Below are positions 53,232 to 60,514 of a DNA stretch of 64,000 bases, piece by piece. Numbering within the stretch: position 1 is the first letter of the stretch; the number at the start of each line of letters is the position of its first letter. The position numbers were made by a program, and so were the translations under genes. The stretch lies in NCBI GenBank assembly GCA_963835375.1, contig CAWIGB010000030.1:1-64000 (forward strand). Direction: 5' to 3'. Below the pieces are notes generated by a model. It had not been told where the DNA came from and searched no databases. It was given only the letters and a program-made list of their open reading frames with translations. Source of the DNA: Salinisphaera sp963835375. GTDB taxonomy: Bacteria > Pseudomonadota > Gammaproteobacteria > Nevskiales > Salinisphaeraceae.

Positions 53232-53672
53232 TCAGCGGCGCGCGTCGATATCCACTACGCGAACCCGGCCATGTTCCAGAAGTTTCACCCGATAGTAAGG
53301 CCCGCCAGGCCCGTGTTCCAGTATGACGTTGAGCACGCGTCCGCCGAAACGATCGCGGGCACGCTGGGCAGCCTGTTCCGGGGTGATCGCCGGGCTCTGC
53401 TGCGCGGCATCCTGGCGTTGTTGCGGATGACGGTTGTCTTCATCCTGTGGTTTGCGGTCGCGGCCCGACCCAGCATGGGCGTCGGCGTGCCGCAGCATGC
53501 TGGCCCCGATCTGTGGCGGGATCGAATGCCCGCCGGGGGCGACAGCGGCCGCATTCGCCGAATACGCCAGCATCACCAGTACGCACATCAGCACGCACAG
53601 GAGTTCGCGTCGGTGGAGCAGCTCGGGCAGCACGGCAGAAACCCGCGGAAGGTATGCAGACGATGAATGCAT
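53232..53672 (-). CDS. PepSY-domain periplasmic protein
   Basis: Protein of 146 residues. The start at 53672 is supported by a TGATG overlap with the upstream gene's stop. An N-terminal hydrophobic segment (LLCVLMCVLVMLAYSANAAA) is a signal peptide. A Gln/Asp-rich linker follows, and then one PepSY repeat: ITPEQAAQRARDRFGGRVLN...PYYRVKLLEHGRVRVVDID. PepSY modules often inhibit proteases or act as envelope sensors. Its place just upstream of phoP-phoQ suggests input to, or output from, that sensor system (inference). Confidence 0.8.
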   Translation of the reverse strand: MHSSSAYLPRVSAVLPELLHRRELLCVLMCVLVMLAYSANAAAVAPGGHSIPPQIGASMLRHADAHAGSGRDRKPQDEDNRHPQQRQDAAQQSPAITPEQAAQRARDRFGGRVLNVILEHGPGGPYYRVKLLEHGRVRVVDIDARR

Positions 53673-54046
53673 CAATACCCCGATTGCTGACTTTGCAGGC
53701 ACTGCTGGTATCGATTCTCGGTCATGCGGTCGGCGTTCCAGGCGCCCGCCGCAACGCCGGCAGCGGCCCCGGCCCCGGTGGCGATATCCTGGCCGGTATG
53801 ACTGCCGAACTGATTGCCGATCAGTCCGCCGAGAGCGCCACCCACGACCGCCTGGCCGACCGGGCTGGTAAGGCTGCGCACCAGCGGATTGCGGTCATCC
53901 GGGGCGTTGGCGCAGGCATAGCGCCCGCCGGGCACGGTGTTGAATATCGGATCCACTTGCGGGCCAGGGCGACTGGCGCAGGCCGATAAGACCAGTGCCA
54001 CGCCGGTCACGGCAGTGAAGGCGATGAAACGGAAGGAATTGCGCAT
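53672..54046 (-). CDS. Glycine-zipper 2TM-type lipoprotein
   Basis: Lipoprotein of 124 residues with lipobox LSAC (Cys23). A glycine-zipper segment, GQAVVGGALGGLIGNQFGS and GAGAAAGVAAGAWNADRM, resembles the SlyB/OsmB-type Gly-zipper proteins. In enterobacteria slyB is a PhoP-regulated gene. Here a similar protein opens what looks like the phoPQ operon. AATATA at 54069-54074 (TATATT on the minus strand) is a candidate -10. Confidence 0.8.
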   Translation of the reverse strand: MRNSFRFIAFTAVTGVALVLSACASRPGPQVDPIFNTVPGGRYACANAPDDRNPLVRSLTSPVGQAVVGGALGGLIGNQFGSHTGQDIATGAGAAAGVAAGAWNADRMTENRYQQCLQSQQSGY

Positions 54047-54225
54047 GGTCGAGCCTCGTTAGAACTCGAATATAGGACGCAAGCGCTGAATCCATCCTTA
54101 AGCCCGGGCGTCGCAAGCGCCCATCGTCCCTTGAATTATTCCGGCTGACGCACTGCAGCCATACCTCGGAGAGGCGAGGTCGGCACCGCCGTATTGGCGT
54201 CGACCTCCTCAGGAAGCGCGGGTGA

Positions 54226-54789
54226 TCAGCTGCCGGAGCTGTTGTTGTGGGTCGAGTTGCCGCCCTGATCGGATTTGCCGTTGGGGCTCGGCGCGCCGTC
54301 GTTGCCGCCACTGATCTGCAGCTGATCGTTCACGCTGGCCACGCCCGGCTGGCTGCGCACGGCTTGAACGGCCTGCTTGTGCGTTTCCTGATCCGGCACG
54401 GTGCCGGTCAGAGTCACCACGCGCTTATTCACACCGACGGAAATCGCGGCCTTGGAGAAGTTGTCGTTATCCAGCAGCTTCTTCTGCAGCGTGCGGAACA
54501 GGACTTCGTCGTTCACCGTCTTGTTCACCGCCTGGGTGGCCGCAATCACTTTCTGGCGCTTCTGCTGCAGCTTGTCCTGGGCATTGCTGAGTTGCTTCTT
54601 CGCCTTCTGCACCTGCTTGCGCGCGTCGGCCACATCGTCCTGGGCCTGCTTGCGCGCTTTCTTGGCATCGTTGAGGTGGCTGGTGGCGTCGTTGTACTTC
54701 TCCTGGGGCGATTCGGAGCAGCCCGCGGCCACGAGCGCGGCGAGCATGAGACAGACAATGACGGGAAAACGCGATGGCCGTTGATTCAT
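54226..54789 (-). CDS. Coiled-coil and BON-domain lipoprotein
   Basis: Protein of 187 residues starting at the ATG at 54789 with a lipoprotein signal (VIVCLMLAALVAAGC). A long charged coiled coil follows (KYNDATSHLNDAKKARKQAQ to about residue 80). Then comes a BON domain (VLFRTLQKKLLDNDNF, then VVTLTGTVPDQETHKQAV, about 95-160) and a Ser/Asn-rich tail. BON domains bind membranes or other envelope components. A longer in-frame start at 54912 would add basic residues with no signal. It is a single gene. Confidence 0.82.
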   Translation of the reverse strand: MNQRPSRFPVIVCLMLAALVAAGCSESPQEKYNDATSHLNDAKKARKQAQDDVADARKQVQKAKKQLSNAQDKLQQKRQKVIAATQAVNKTVNDEVLFRTLQKKLLDNDNFSKAAISVGVNKRVVTLTGTVPDQETHKQAVQAVRSQPGVASVNDQLQISGGNDGAPSPNGKSDQGGNSTHNNSSGS

Positions 54790-54945
54790 GTGCGTTACAA
54801 GGCGTCGGAACAATGCGCCAAACATAACAGCTTGCAGATGAACATTGCCCGGCCGATCCGTCATACGGCGCGCCCGCCGGCGCCTACGGGCCATGGCCAA
54901 CGCGGCGCTCACCCCGGGCCGAGGTGAGCAACGCCGACAGGCGCG

Positions 54946-55156
54946 CTAGGTTATTTTCAGGGGCGCCCCTGAACGATACGCCGCCATCCAGCGTGTCAGC
55001 GCGCTTGTGTACGCGACTACGCCGTACGCTTTGCGCCTCGTCCTGCAGCACGGCGGTCCGCCGCACGGTCTCGCACGAAAACCCGGCACGGCCGGGGGCC
55101 TGTTGCCGCAAAACAGCGCTTGGCACGGACTCGTATGAAACGGCCACAGGCCCTAG
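54946..55156 (-). repeat. Dispersed intergenic repeat, copy 4 (minus orientation, diverged)
   Basis: Bounded by CTAG at both ends (54946-54949 and 55153-55156). On the minus strand it carries GGGTTTTCGTGCGAGACCG, GCAGGACGAGGCGC, GCGTACACAAGCGCGC and GACACGCTGGATGGCGG, collinear with copies 1-3. The distal end has the perfect 16-base palindrome TCAGGGGCGCCCCTGA (54957-54972). It fills most of the gap between the BON lipoprotein and dusB. No coding capacity. Confidence 0.5.
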
Positions 55157-55166
55157 ACTGCGCGCC

Positions 55167-56138
55167 ATGGAGATCGCGGGCTATCGTTTTCCCAATGCAC
55201 TGGCGCTGGCGCCGATGGCCGGGGTGACCGATCGGGTGTTCCGGCGCGTATGCCGTGGTTTCGGTGCGTCGGCGACGGTGGGCGAGATGGTCTCCGCCCG
55301 GGCCGAGCTGCGTGATACCCGAAAGTCTCGGCTGCGACTGGATTTCTCGGGCGAGCCGGCGCCTCGAATTATCCAGATCGCCGGGGGCGACGCCGCCGAT
55401 CTGGCCGATGCGGCCCGTGTCAACGCCGATGCGGGGGCCGACATCATCGACATCAACATGGGGTGCCCGGCCAAGAAGGTGTGCCGCAAGGCAGCCGGTT
55501 CTGCGCTCATGGCCGATACCGCCAACGTGGCCCGGATCCTGGAGGCGGTGGTGGCGGCCTCGCCGGTACCGGTCACGCTCAAGATGCGCACCGGCATCGC
55601 GCCCGATCGGATCAACGCCGTGGTGATCGCGAAGAGGGCCGAGGCGGCCGGCATCGCCGCGCTGGCCGTGCACGGGCGCACGCGTGATCAGCATTATCGC
55701 GGGGCGGCCGAATACGACACCATTGCAGCCGTCGCGGCGTCGGTTTCGATCCCGGTCTGGGCCAACGGCGATGTGGATTCGGCCGCCCGGGCGCGCGCGG
55801 TGCTGGCTGCGACCGGGGCCGACGGCCTGATGATCGGGCGCGCGGCCTGTCGTCGCCCCTGGCTGTTCCGTGAATTAGCGGCGGCGATGACGGGCCGGGC
55901 GGCGGCCGAGCCGGATCTGGCGGACGAGGCCGAGATCATCCTGGGGCTGGTCGAACAGGTGCACGACTTCTACGGCGAGGAACAGGGGGTGCGGGTCGCG
56001 CGCAAGCATATCGGCTGGCTGTGCGAACGACGGGCGCCGCATCCGGCGCTGTACATGGATCTCATGACCGCGGCGAGCGCGGCGCGCCAGCTCCGCCTGC
56101 TCGATCGTTATTTCGATGCCGCGGCTGCCGCGGCCTGA
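55167..56138 (+). CDS. dusB: tRNA-dihydrouridine synthase B
   Basis: FMN enzyme reducing uridine to dihydrouridine in tRNA D-loops, 323 residues. It has LALAPMAGVTDRVFR at the N-terminus, and IIDINMGCPAKKVCRKAAGS containing the catalytic Cys. KMRTGIAPDRIN, ALAVHGRTRDQHYRG, IPVWANGDVDSAARARAVL and TGADGLMIGRAACRRPWLF follow. The AGSALM and YRG features fit DusB better than DusA or DusC. The ATG at 55167 is only 11 bases after repeat copy 4. fis, the usual downstream partner in enterics, is absent. Confidence 0.95.
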   Translation: MEIAGYRFPNALALAPMAGVTDRVFRRVCRGFGASATVGEMVSARAELRDTRKSRLRLDFSGEPAPRIIQIAGGDAADLADAARVNADAGADIIDINMGCPAKKVCRKAAGSALMADTANVARILEAVVAASPVPVTLKMRTGIAPDRINAVVIAKRAEAAGIAALAVHGRTRDQHYRGAAEYDTIAAVAASVSIPVWANGDVDSAARARAVLAATGADGLMIGRAACRRPWLFRELAAAMTGRAAAEPDLADEAEIILGLVEQVHDFYGEEQGVRVARKHIGWLCERRAPHPALYMDLMTAASAARQLRLLDRYFDAAAAAA

Positions 56139-56149
56139 CGTGCTGCGAG

Positions 56150-56163
56150 TTGATCCAGATCAG
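56150..56163 (+). promoter_or_regulatory. FNR/ANR box upstream of usp gene 1
   Basis: TTGATCCAGATCAG matches the FNR consensus TTGAT-N4-ATCAA at nine of ten defined bases. A GTTAAT at 56184-56189 would be the -10, placing the box centre about 41 bases before the start: a class II activation geometry. Confidence 0.75.
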
Positions 56164-56248
56164 GTTTGGCTCACCGGCCCCGCGTTAATCTCACGGCATG
56201 CCCGGCGCTTGAACCGGGTCGTGTCCGGATCACGCAGGGAACACCGCC

Positions 56249-57061
56249 ATGAGCTACAAGAGTCTGATCATCGCCATCACGGAGGTCACGTTGGATCGCG
56301 CCGCGATCAATCAGGCCGCCGCGCTGGCCGCGCGTTTCGACGCCCATCTGACCGGGTTGTACGTCTACGAGCCGCCGTACTATCGCTACCCGCTGGCCTA
56401 TCCGAACATCGCCGATATCGATCCCGAGGCCGCCAGCGGCAAGGACGAAGCCACACTCGCTGCTCGTGAGGCCTTCGAGGCCGCCTGCCGGGCCGAAGGG
56501 GTGGAAACCAACGAGTGGCGTTTCGTACGCGGGGAGACGCTGAACACGCTGGCGCTGCACGCGCGCTATGCGGATGCGCTGATCATGAGCGGCGGCGATC
56601 TCGCGGCGCGGCTCGCGATCGTGTCCTCGCGCCCGGTGATCGCGGTGCCGGAAGCCGATCGAGACCGGTCGCTGGGCCAGCGCATCATGCTGGCCTGGAA
56701 CGCCAGCCGCGAATCGACCCGGGCCGCCACTGCTGCGCTGCCGTTGATGGCGGGCGCCGAACAGGTGTGCGTGCTGGTCATCGATCCGGATGGTTCGGCA
56801 CATCGTCGCCTGGGCGACAATCCGGGCGCCGATATTGCGTTATATCTGGCGCGGCACGGAATCGAGGCCGAAGTGCGTCTTGCAGACAGCGACAGCATCG
56901 GCGTGGCGGAGACGCTGCTCACCGAAGCGATCGAGATGAATGCCGATCTGATCTGCATGGGCGTCTACGGCCATTCCCGGCTGCGCGAACTGGTGCTGGG
57001 CGGGGTGACCCGTGACGTCATCGACGCGCCGCCCCCGGTGCCGCTTCTGCTGGCGCACTAA
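56249..57061 (+). CDS. Tandem-domain universal stress protein
   Basis: Cytoplasmic protein of 270 residues with two UspA domains. The first (SYKSLIIAITE, DRAAINQAAALAARFDAHLTGLYVY) has a weakened nucleotide site. The second (IMLAWNASRESTRAATAALPL) ends with the ATP motif GVYGHSRLRELVLGGVTRDVI (G-2x-G-9x-G-type, about 236-256). AGGGAA precedes the ATG. The FNR-type box upstream predicts induction when oxygen falls, as for Pseudomonas ANR-dependent usp genes. The second usp copy at 58488 has the same layout. Confidence 0.9.
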   Translation: MSYKSLIIAITEVTLDRAAINQAAALAARFDAHLTGLYVYEPPYYRYPLAYPNIADIDPEAASGKDEATLAAREAFEAACRAEGVETNEWRFVRGETLNTLALHARYADALIMSGGDLAARLAIVSSRPVIAVPEADRDRSLGQRIMLAWNASRESTRAATAALPLMAGAEQVCVLVIDPDGSAHRRLGDNPGADIALYLARHGIEAEVRLADSDSIGVAETLLTEAIEMNADLICMGVYGHSRLRELVLGGVTRDVIDAPPPVPLLLAH

Positions 57062-57096
57062 GCCGCCCGTCATCGGCTGCCCTCGCCGGGCGAACA

Positions 57097-57423
57097 TCAG
57101 CGTTCGTCCGGCGGTGTCTCGTGCACCGCCAGCCGGCTGCGCAGCGTGCGGATTTCGTCCATCAATTCCAGCGCCAGCGCGATGCCCGAGGCGTTCAGAT
57201 CGAGATCCCGGGCCAGCCGGCGGGCAGTATGCACGCGCGGGAGATGCGCGGTGGCGAAGCGCCATTGACGTTCACGCGGCGCCACCGGCTCGAGCACGCC
57301 GTGCTCGACCAGCAGCGTGACCCATTCGGCATGGACGCCGCAGGAGCGACACAGCTGAGCGAGGGTGAGGGTTTCGCTGTGCTCGACGATCTCGCAGGTC
57401 AGCGTATAGCGCGTGTCTGGCAT
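57097..57423 (-). CDS. cbpM: Chaperone modulator CbpM
   Basis: Protein of 108 residues related to the MerR-type helix fold. CbpM binds the J-domain of CbpA and blocks its DnaK-stimulating and DNA-binding activities. Recognisable are TLTLAQLCRSCGVHAEWVTLLVEHGVLEP, HLPRVHTARRLARDLDLNASGIALALELMDEI and RTLRSRL. The start is one base after the cbpA stop, the normal cbpA-cbpM arrangement, so levels are coupled. Confidence 0.9.
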   Translation of the reverse strand: MPDTRYTLTCEIVEHSETLTLAQLCRSCGVHAEWVTLLVEHGVLEPVAPRERQWRFATAHLPRVHTARRLARDLDLNASGIALALELMDEIRTLRSRLAVHETPPDER

Positions 57424-57424
57424 G

Positions 57425-58399
57425 TCAGACCCCCAGTGTCTTGCGGGGATTGAAATCGCTCTCGCGCGCCAGGCGTTCGTAGAGCGTACGGGTCTCCTCG
57501 TCGATGCGTTCCGGCAACACGATCTTGAGGGTGGCGATCAGATCGCCCGGCGTCTTGCCTGGCATGCCCCGGCCCTTGAGACGCAGTCGCCGGCCCGAGT
57601 TCGATCCGGCCGGAATCTTCAGATCGACCGGCCCGCCCGGCGTCGGCGTCTTCACCGTAGCGCCGAGCGCGGCCTCCCAGGGGGCGACCGGCAACTCGAG
57701 AATCAGGTTCCGGTCGTCCAGGCGGAACAGCGGATGCGGCCGGAATTCGATCTCCAGATACAGATCGCCGGCATCGCCGCCACCGAGGCCGGGCATGCCC
57801 TGGCCGCTCAAGCGGAGCTGCTGGCCGGCGCGCACGCCCTTGGGGATGTTCACCCGCACGGTGCGTTCGCGATTGACCACGCGGCCCTGTTCATCGACTT
57901 CCGGCACGCGTAGTGACAGCATCTTCTGGCCACCCTGGAACGCATCCTCCAGGTCCAGCGCGATGCGTGCGGTCTGATCCTGGCCGCGCATCGCCCCGCC
58001 GGCGGAAGCGCTGCGTCCGCCCCCGGCACGGAATCCGCCGCGACCGAACAGCGATTCGAAGAAATCGCTGAAATCGCCGGCGTCGGCGCCGGTGTAGCCG
58101 CCACCACGAAAATCGAAGTTCGATTCCCAGCCCGGTGGCGGCTCGAAGCCGGCTCCGTCGCCATGCGCACCAGCGCGCGCACCGCCCGCGCGACCGAGCT
58201 GATCGTAGGCGGCGCGTTTTTCCGGATCCTTCAGCACCTCGTAGGCCTCGTTGGCCTCGCGGAACTTGTCGGCGGCGTCTGTTTCGCTGCTGACGTCCGG
58301 ATGATACTTGCGGGCCAGCTTGCGATAGGCGCGCTTGATATCGTCTTCACCGGCATCGCGTTCGACGCCGAGAATCTTGTAGTAGTCCTTGTATTCCAT
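57425..58399 (-). CDS. cbpA: DnaJ-class co-chaperone CbpA
   Basis: J-domain protein of 324 residues. The J-domain (YYKILGVERDAGEDDIKRAY, with HPD in YHPDVSS, to about residue 70) stimulates DnaK. A Gly-rich region (GGGYTGADAGDFSDFFESLFG) follows, then two beta-barrel client domains (VRVNIPKGVRAGQQLRLSGQG and LKIPAGSNSGRRLRLKGRG). There is no zinc-finger domain, which separates CbpA from DnaJ. Its partner cbpM follows directly. It is convergent with usp gene 1. Confidence 0.95.
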   Translation of the reverse strand: MEYKDYYKILGVERDAGEDDIKRAYRKLARKYHPDVSSETDAADKFREANEAYEVLKDPEKRAAYDQLGRAGGARAGAHGDGAGFEPPPGWESNFDFRGGGYTGADAGDFSDFFESLFGRGGFRAGGGRSASAGGAMRGQDQTARIALDLEDAFQGGQKMLSLRVPEVDEQGRVVNRERTVRVNIPKGVRAGQQLRLSGQGMPGLGGGDAGDLYLEIEFRPHPLFRLDDRNLILELPVAPWEAALGATVKTPTPGGPVDLKIPAGSNSGRRLRLKGRGMPGKTPGDLIATLKIVLPERIDEETRTLYERLARESDFNPRKTLGV

Positions 58400-58487
58400 G
58401 GGCCCCGGGATGCGGCAATCGGTGTGGACGCGGTGGATCGAGTATAGGGCTGCAACGCGGTCCTGTGCAGCCGGGCCGAGTGTTTGC

Positions 58488-59357
58488 TCAGGCGCCGATC
58501 AGTGTGGGCACCGGCAGGCGTCGCAGCATCTCGTAGGTGGTGCCGCCCAGGAGGAATTCACGCAGCCGCGAATGGCCATAGGCGCCCATGCACAGGACGT
58601 CCGCGCCGCGTTCGTCGACGTGAGCGCACAGCGCATCGGCCACCGAGCGGCCGCGGCAACTCACCCGCGAGACCTCGACGTGCACGCCGTGGCGCGCCAG
58701 GTGGAGCGCGATATCGGCGCCGGGTTCCTCACCGTGCGGCGACGCCAGCGCATGATCGTCGTCGACCACGACGAGATTCACCGATTCGGCACCCTTAAGC
58801 AGGGGCAGGGCGCCGCTGATGGCGCGCTGTGCCTCGCGGGAGGCGTTCCAGGCGAGCACGATATGCCGGCCGAGGTCGGCGAACGGCGCATCGTTCGCCG
58901 GCAGCACCAGCACAGGCCGAGCCGAAGCCTGGGCGACGAGTGCCGCGGTGTCGGCGCTGGTGTGGTCGCCCTCGGTCCGCGCCGGGCGGCCGAGCACCAC
59001 CAGATCGTGCGCTCGTGCTTCCTCGGCGATCAGATCCGCGGTCAGGCGGCCGGCCAGGTCCGCCGTGAGGTAGCGCCAGTCGTGGTCGGTCACATGCCGA
59101 GCCTCGACGCGTTGGGCGAAGGCCCGAGCCAGGCGCGTGTCCCGATCGCGTGCGGCCTCCTCGTCCTCTGCAACCACGGTCGGCGAAGGCGCGACCGGGT
59201 AGTCGCCGGTGGCGATATAGCTGCTATAGGTCGGGACATGAGTGTGGAGCCCGGTGAGATGGGCCAGCCAGCGTGCCGCCAGCGCGGCCGCGGTATCGGT
59301 GAAGACCGCCTGGCTCGGCGTGTCCTGGACATGGGCGAGAAGGCTGGCGTAGCTCAT
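58488..59357 (-). CDS. Tandem-domain universal stress protein
   Basis: Two-domain UspA protein of 289 residues, paralogous to the one at 56249. I chose the ATG at 59357 (MSYASLLAHVQD) because it aligns with the other copy and leaves a 5' leader compatible with the upstream FNR-type box; an ATG at 59390 would add eleven residues. The second domain (IVLAWNASREAQRAISGALPLL) ends with the ATP motif GAYGHSRLREFLLGGTTYEML, while the first domain lacks it. It is preceded by a 190-base gap shared with fnr. Confidence 0.88.
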   Translation of the reverse strand: MSYASLLAHVQDTPSQAVFTDTAAALAARWLAHLTGLHTHVPTYSSYIATGDYPVAPSPTVVAEDEEAARDRDTRLARAFAQRVEARHVTDHDWRYLTADLAGRLTADLIAEEARAHDLVVLGRPARTEGDHTSADTAALVAQASARPVLVLPANDAPFADLGRHIVLAWNASREAQRAISGALPLLKGAESVNLVVVDDDHALASPHGEEPGADIALHLARHGVHVEVSRVSCRGRSVADALCAHVDERGADVLCMGAYGHSRLREFLLGGTTYEMLRRLPVPTLIGA

Positions 59358-59416
59358 GGCAGCATTGGGTTGTCGTTCGATCGGGCCCATGCTGCCATGC
59401 GGCCCGATCCTCGCGT

Positions 59417-59430
59417 TTGACCCAGATCAA
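59417..59430 (-). promoter_or_regulatory. FNR/ANR box upstream of usp gene 2
   Basis: TTGACCCAGATCAA matches the consensus at nine of ten defined bases. Its centre is about 66 bases from the chosen start at 59357; a class II promoter would start at about 59382. The rest of 59431-59579 shows nothing I can support. Confidence 0.7.
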
Positions 59431-59579
59431 GCACTTGCTGGCAGTACCGGTTGGCCGGCGATGGCTCGATCTGTCGCCGTGCCCGCGAGGGCAATGGGTC
59501 GACGATAAAGACGGCGACCCGCCGGCTTCGGATTGGGGCTGGATCGCTCGAAGGGCAGGGGCGCGATCCGGGGCAGCAC

Positions 59580-60323
59580 TTACTGGTCAGCCACCCAGGC
59601 GCCGCGCGCCGACCAGGCCTCGAGCGCCGGAAAATCTAGAATGGATACTACCGCACGGTCGATGGCGATGATCTCGCATTCCTGCAGCCGTCGCAGCACG
59701 CGGCTGATGGTCTCGATACGCATGCCGAGAAAGTTCGCGAGGTCTGCGCGCTTCATCGACAGGCGCACCGGCGAGGCGGACAGGTTGCGCATGAGTCGGC
59801 GTCGCGACAGGCTGACCAGAAGGGTGGCGATCCGGCCTTCGCTGCTCTTGCGGCCGAGCGTGAGCAGCAGCTGTTCGTCGTCGGAAAGGGCGTGGCTCAT
59901 CAGGCGCATGAGCTGGCGGCGCAGGCCGGGCACTTCGTCGACCAGATGATCGAGCTGATCGAACGGGATGCGGCAGATATGCCCGTCCTCGAGTGCGGTT
60001 GCGGTGCAGTGATGCACTTCATCGCCCATCCCGTCGAGCCCCAGCAGATCGCCGGGATAATAGAAGCCCATGATCTGTTCCAGGCCCTCGGCGTCGATCA
60101 TCGAGGTCTTCATCGCGCCCGAATCCACCGCGTAGATGGCGGTCAGCTTGTCGCCTTGGACGAACAGTTCGGTGCCGCGGGCTATGGGTTTGGCGGCGTC
60201 CACCAGCGTTTCCAGCCGTTTGACATCGCCGATTCCGAGCCCGTAGGGCAGGCATAGATGTGCCAGCGAGCAGTGGCTGCATGCTTGCTGCACATCATCG
60301 AGATGGCGGAATGTCGCTGGCAT
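59580..60323 (-). CDS. fnr: FNR/ANR-type oxygen-sensing transcription regulator
   Basis: CRP/FNR-family regulator of 247 residues. Three N-terminal Cys (15, 18, 24 in CSHCSLAHLC) and Cys117 (EDGHICRIP) match the four ligands of the oxygen-labile [4Fe-4S] cluster of FNR. The effector-type beta roll follows. The DNA-binding helix RADLANFLGMRIETISRVLRRLQ carries the E-x-x-S-R that reads TTGAT. It would activate genes when oxygen is scarce. Two usp genes and cydDC next to it carry matching boxes. The symbol anr would be equally valid. Confidence 0.93.
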   Translation of the reverse strand: MPATFRHLDDVQQACSHCSLAHLCLPYGLGIGDVKRLETLVDAAKPIARGTELFVQGDKLTAIYAVDSGAMKTSMIDAEGLEQIMGFYYPGDLLGLDGMGDEVHHCTATALEDGHICRIPFDQLDHLVDEVPGLRRQLMRLMSHALSDDEQLLLTLGRKSSEGRIATLLVSLSRRRLMRNLSASPVRLSMKRADLANFLGMRIETISRVLRRLQECEIIAIDRAVVSILDFPALEAWSARGAWVADQ

Positions 60324-60433
60324 GCTCGGCTCCGATACGACGCGTATAACTGACGGCGCCTTACCTTAACCAAAAATCCGGCGGAAGCGGAAATATGTAG
60401 TTAGTTATCATATTGTACGCCAATGGCCTGTGA

Positions 60434-60447
60434 TTGATTCAGATCAA
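60434..60447 (+). promoter_or_regulatory. Perfect FNR/ANR box between fnr and cydD
   Basis: TTGATTCAGATCAA, a full consensus match, is centred 74 bases before the cydD start. A TAGTGT at 60470-60475 would fit as the -10 with the box at about -41. It may also control fnr, which starts 111 bases away on the other strand. Confidence 0.85.
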
Positions 60448-60514
60448 CGATGTTGATCGGGTGACCGACTAGTGTGGGCGCGTCTGTTCCGACCGGTGGT
60501 CTGTCTGCCCCGCG

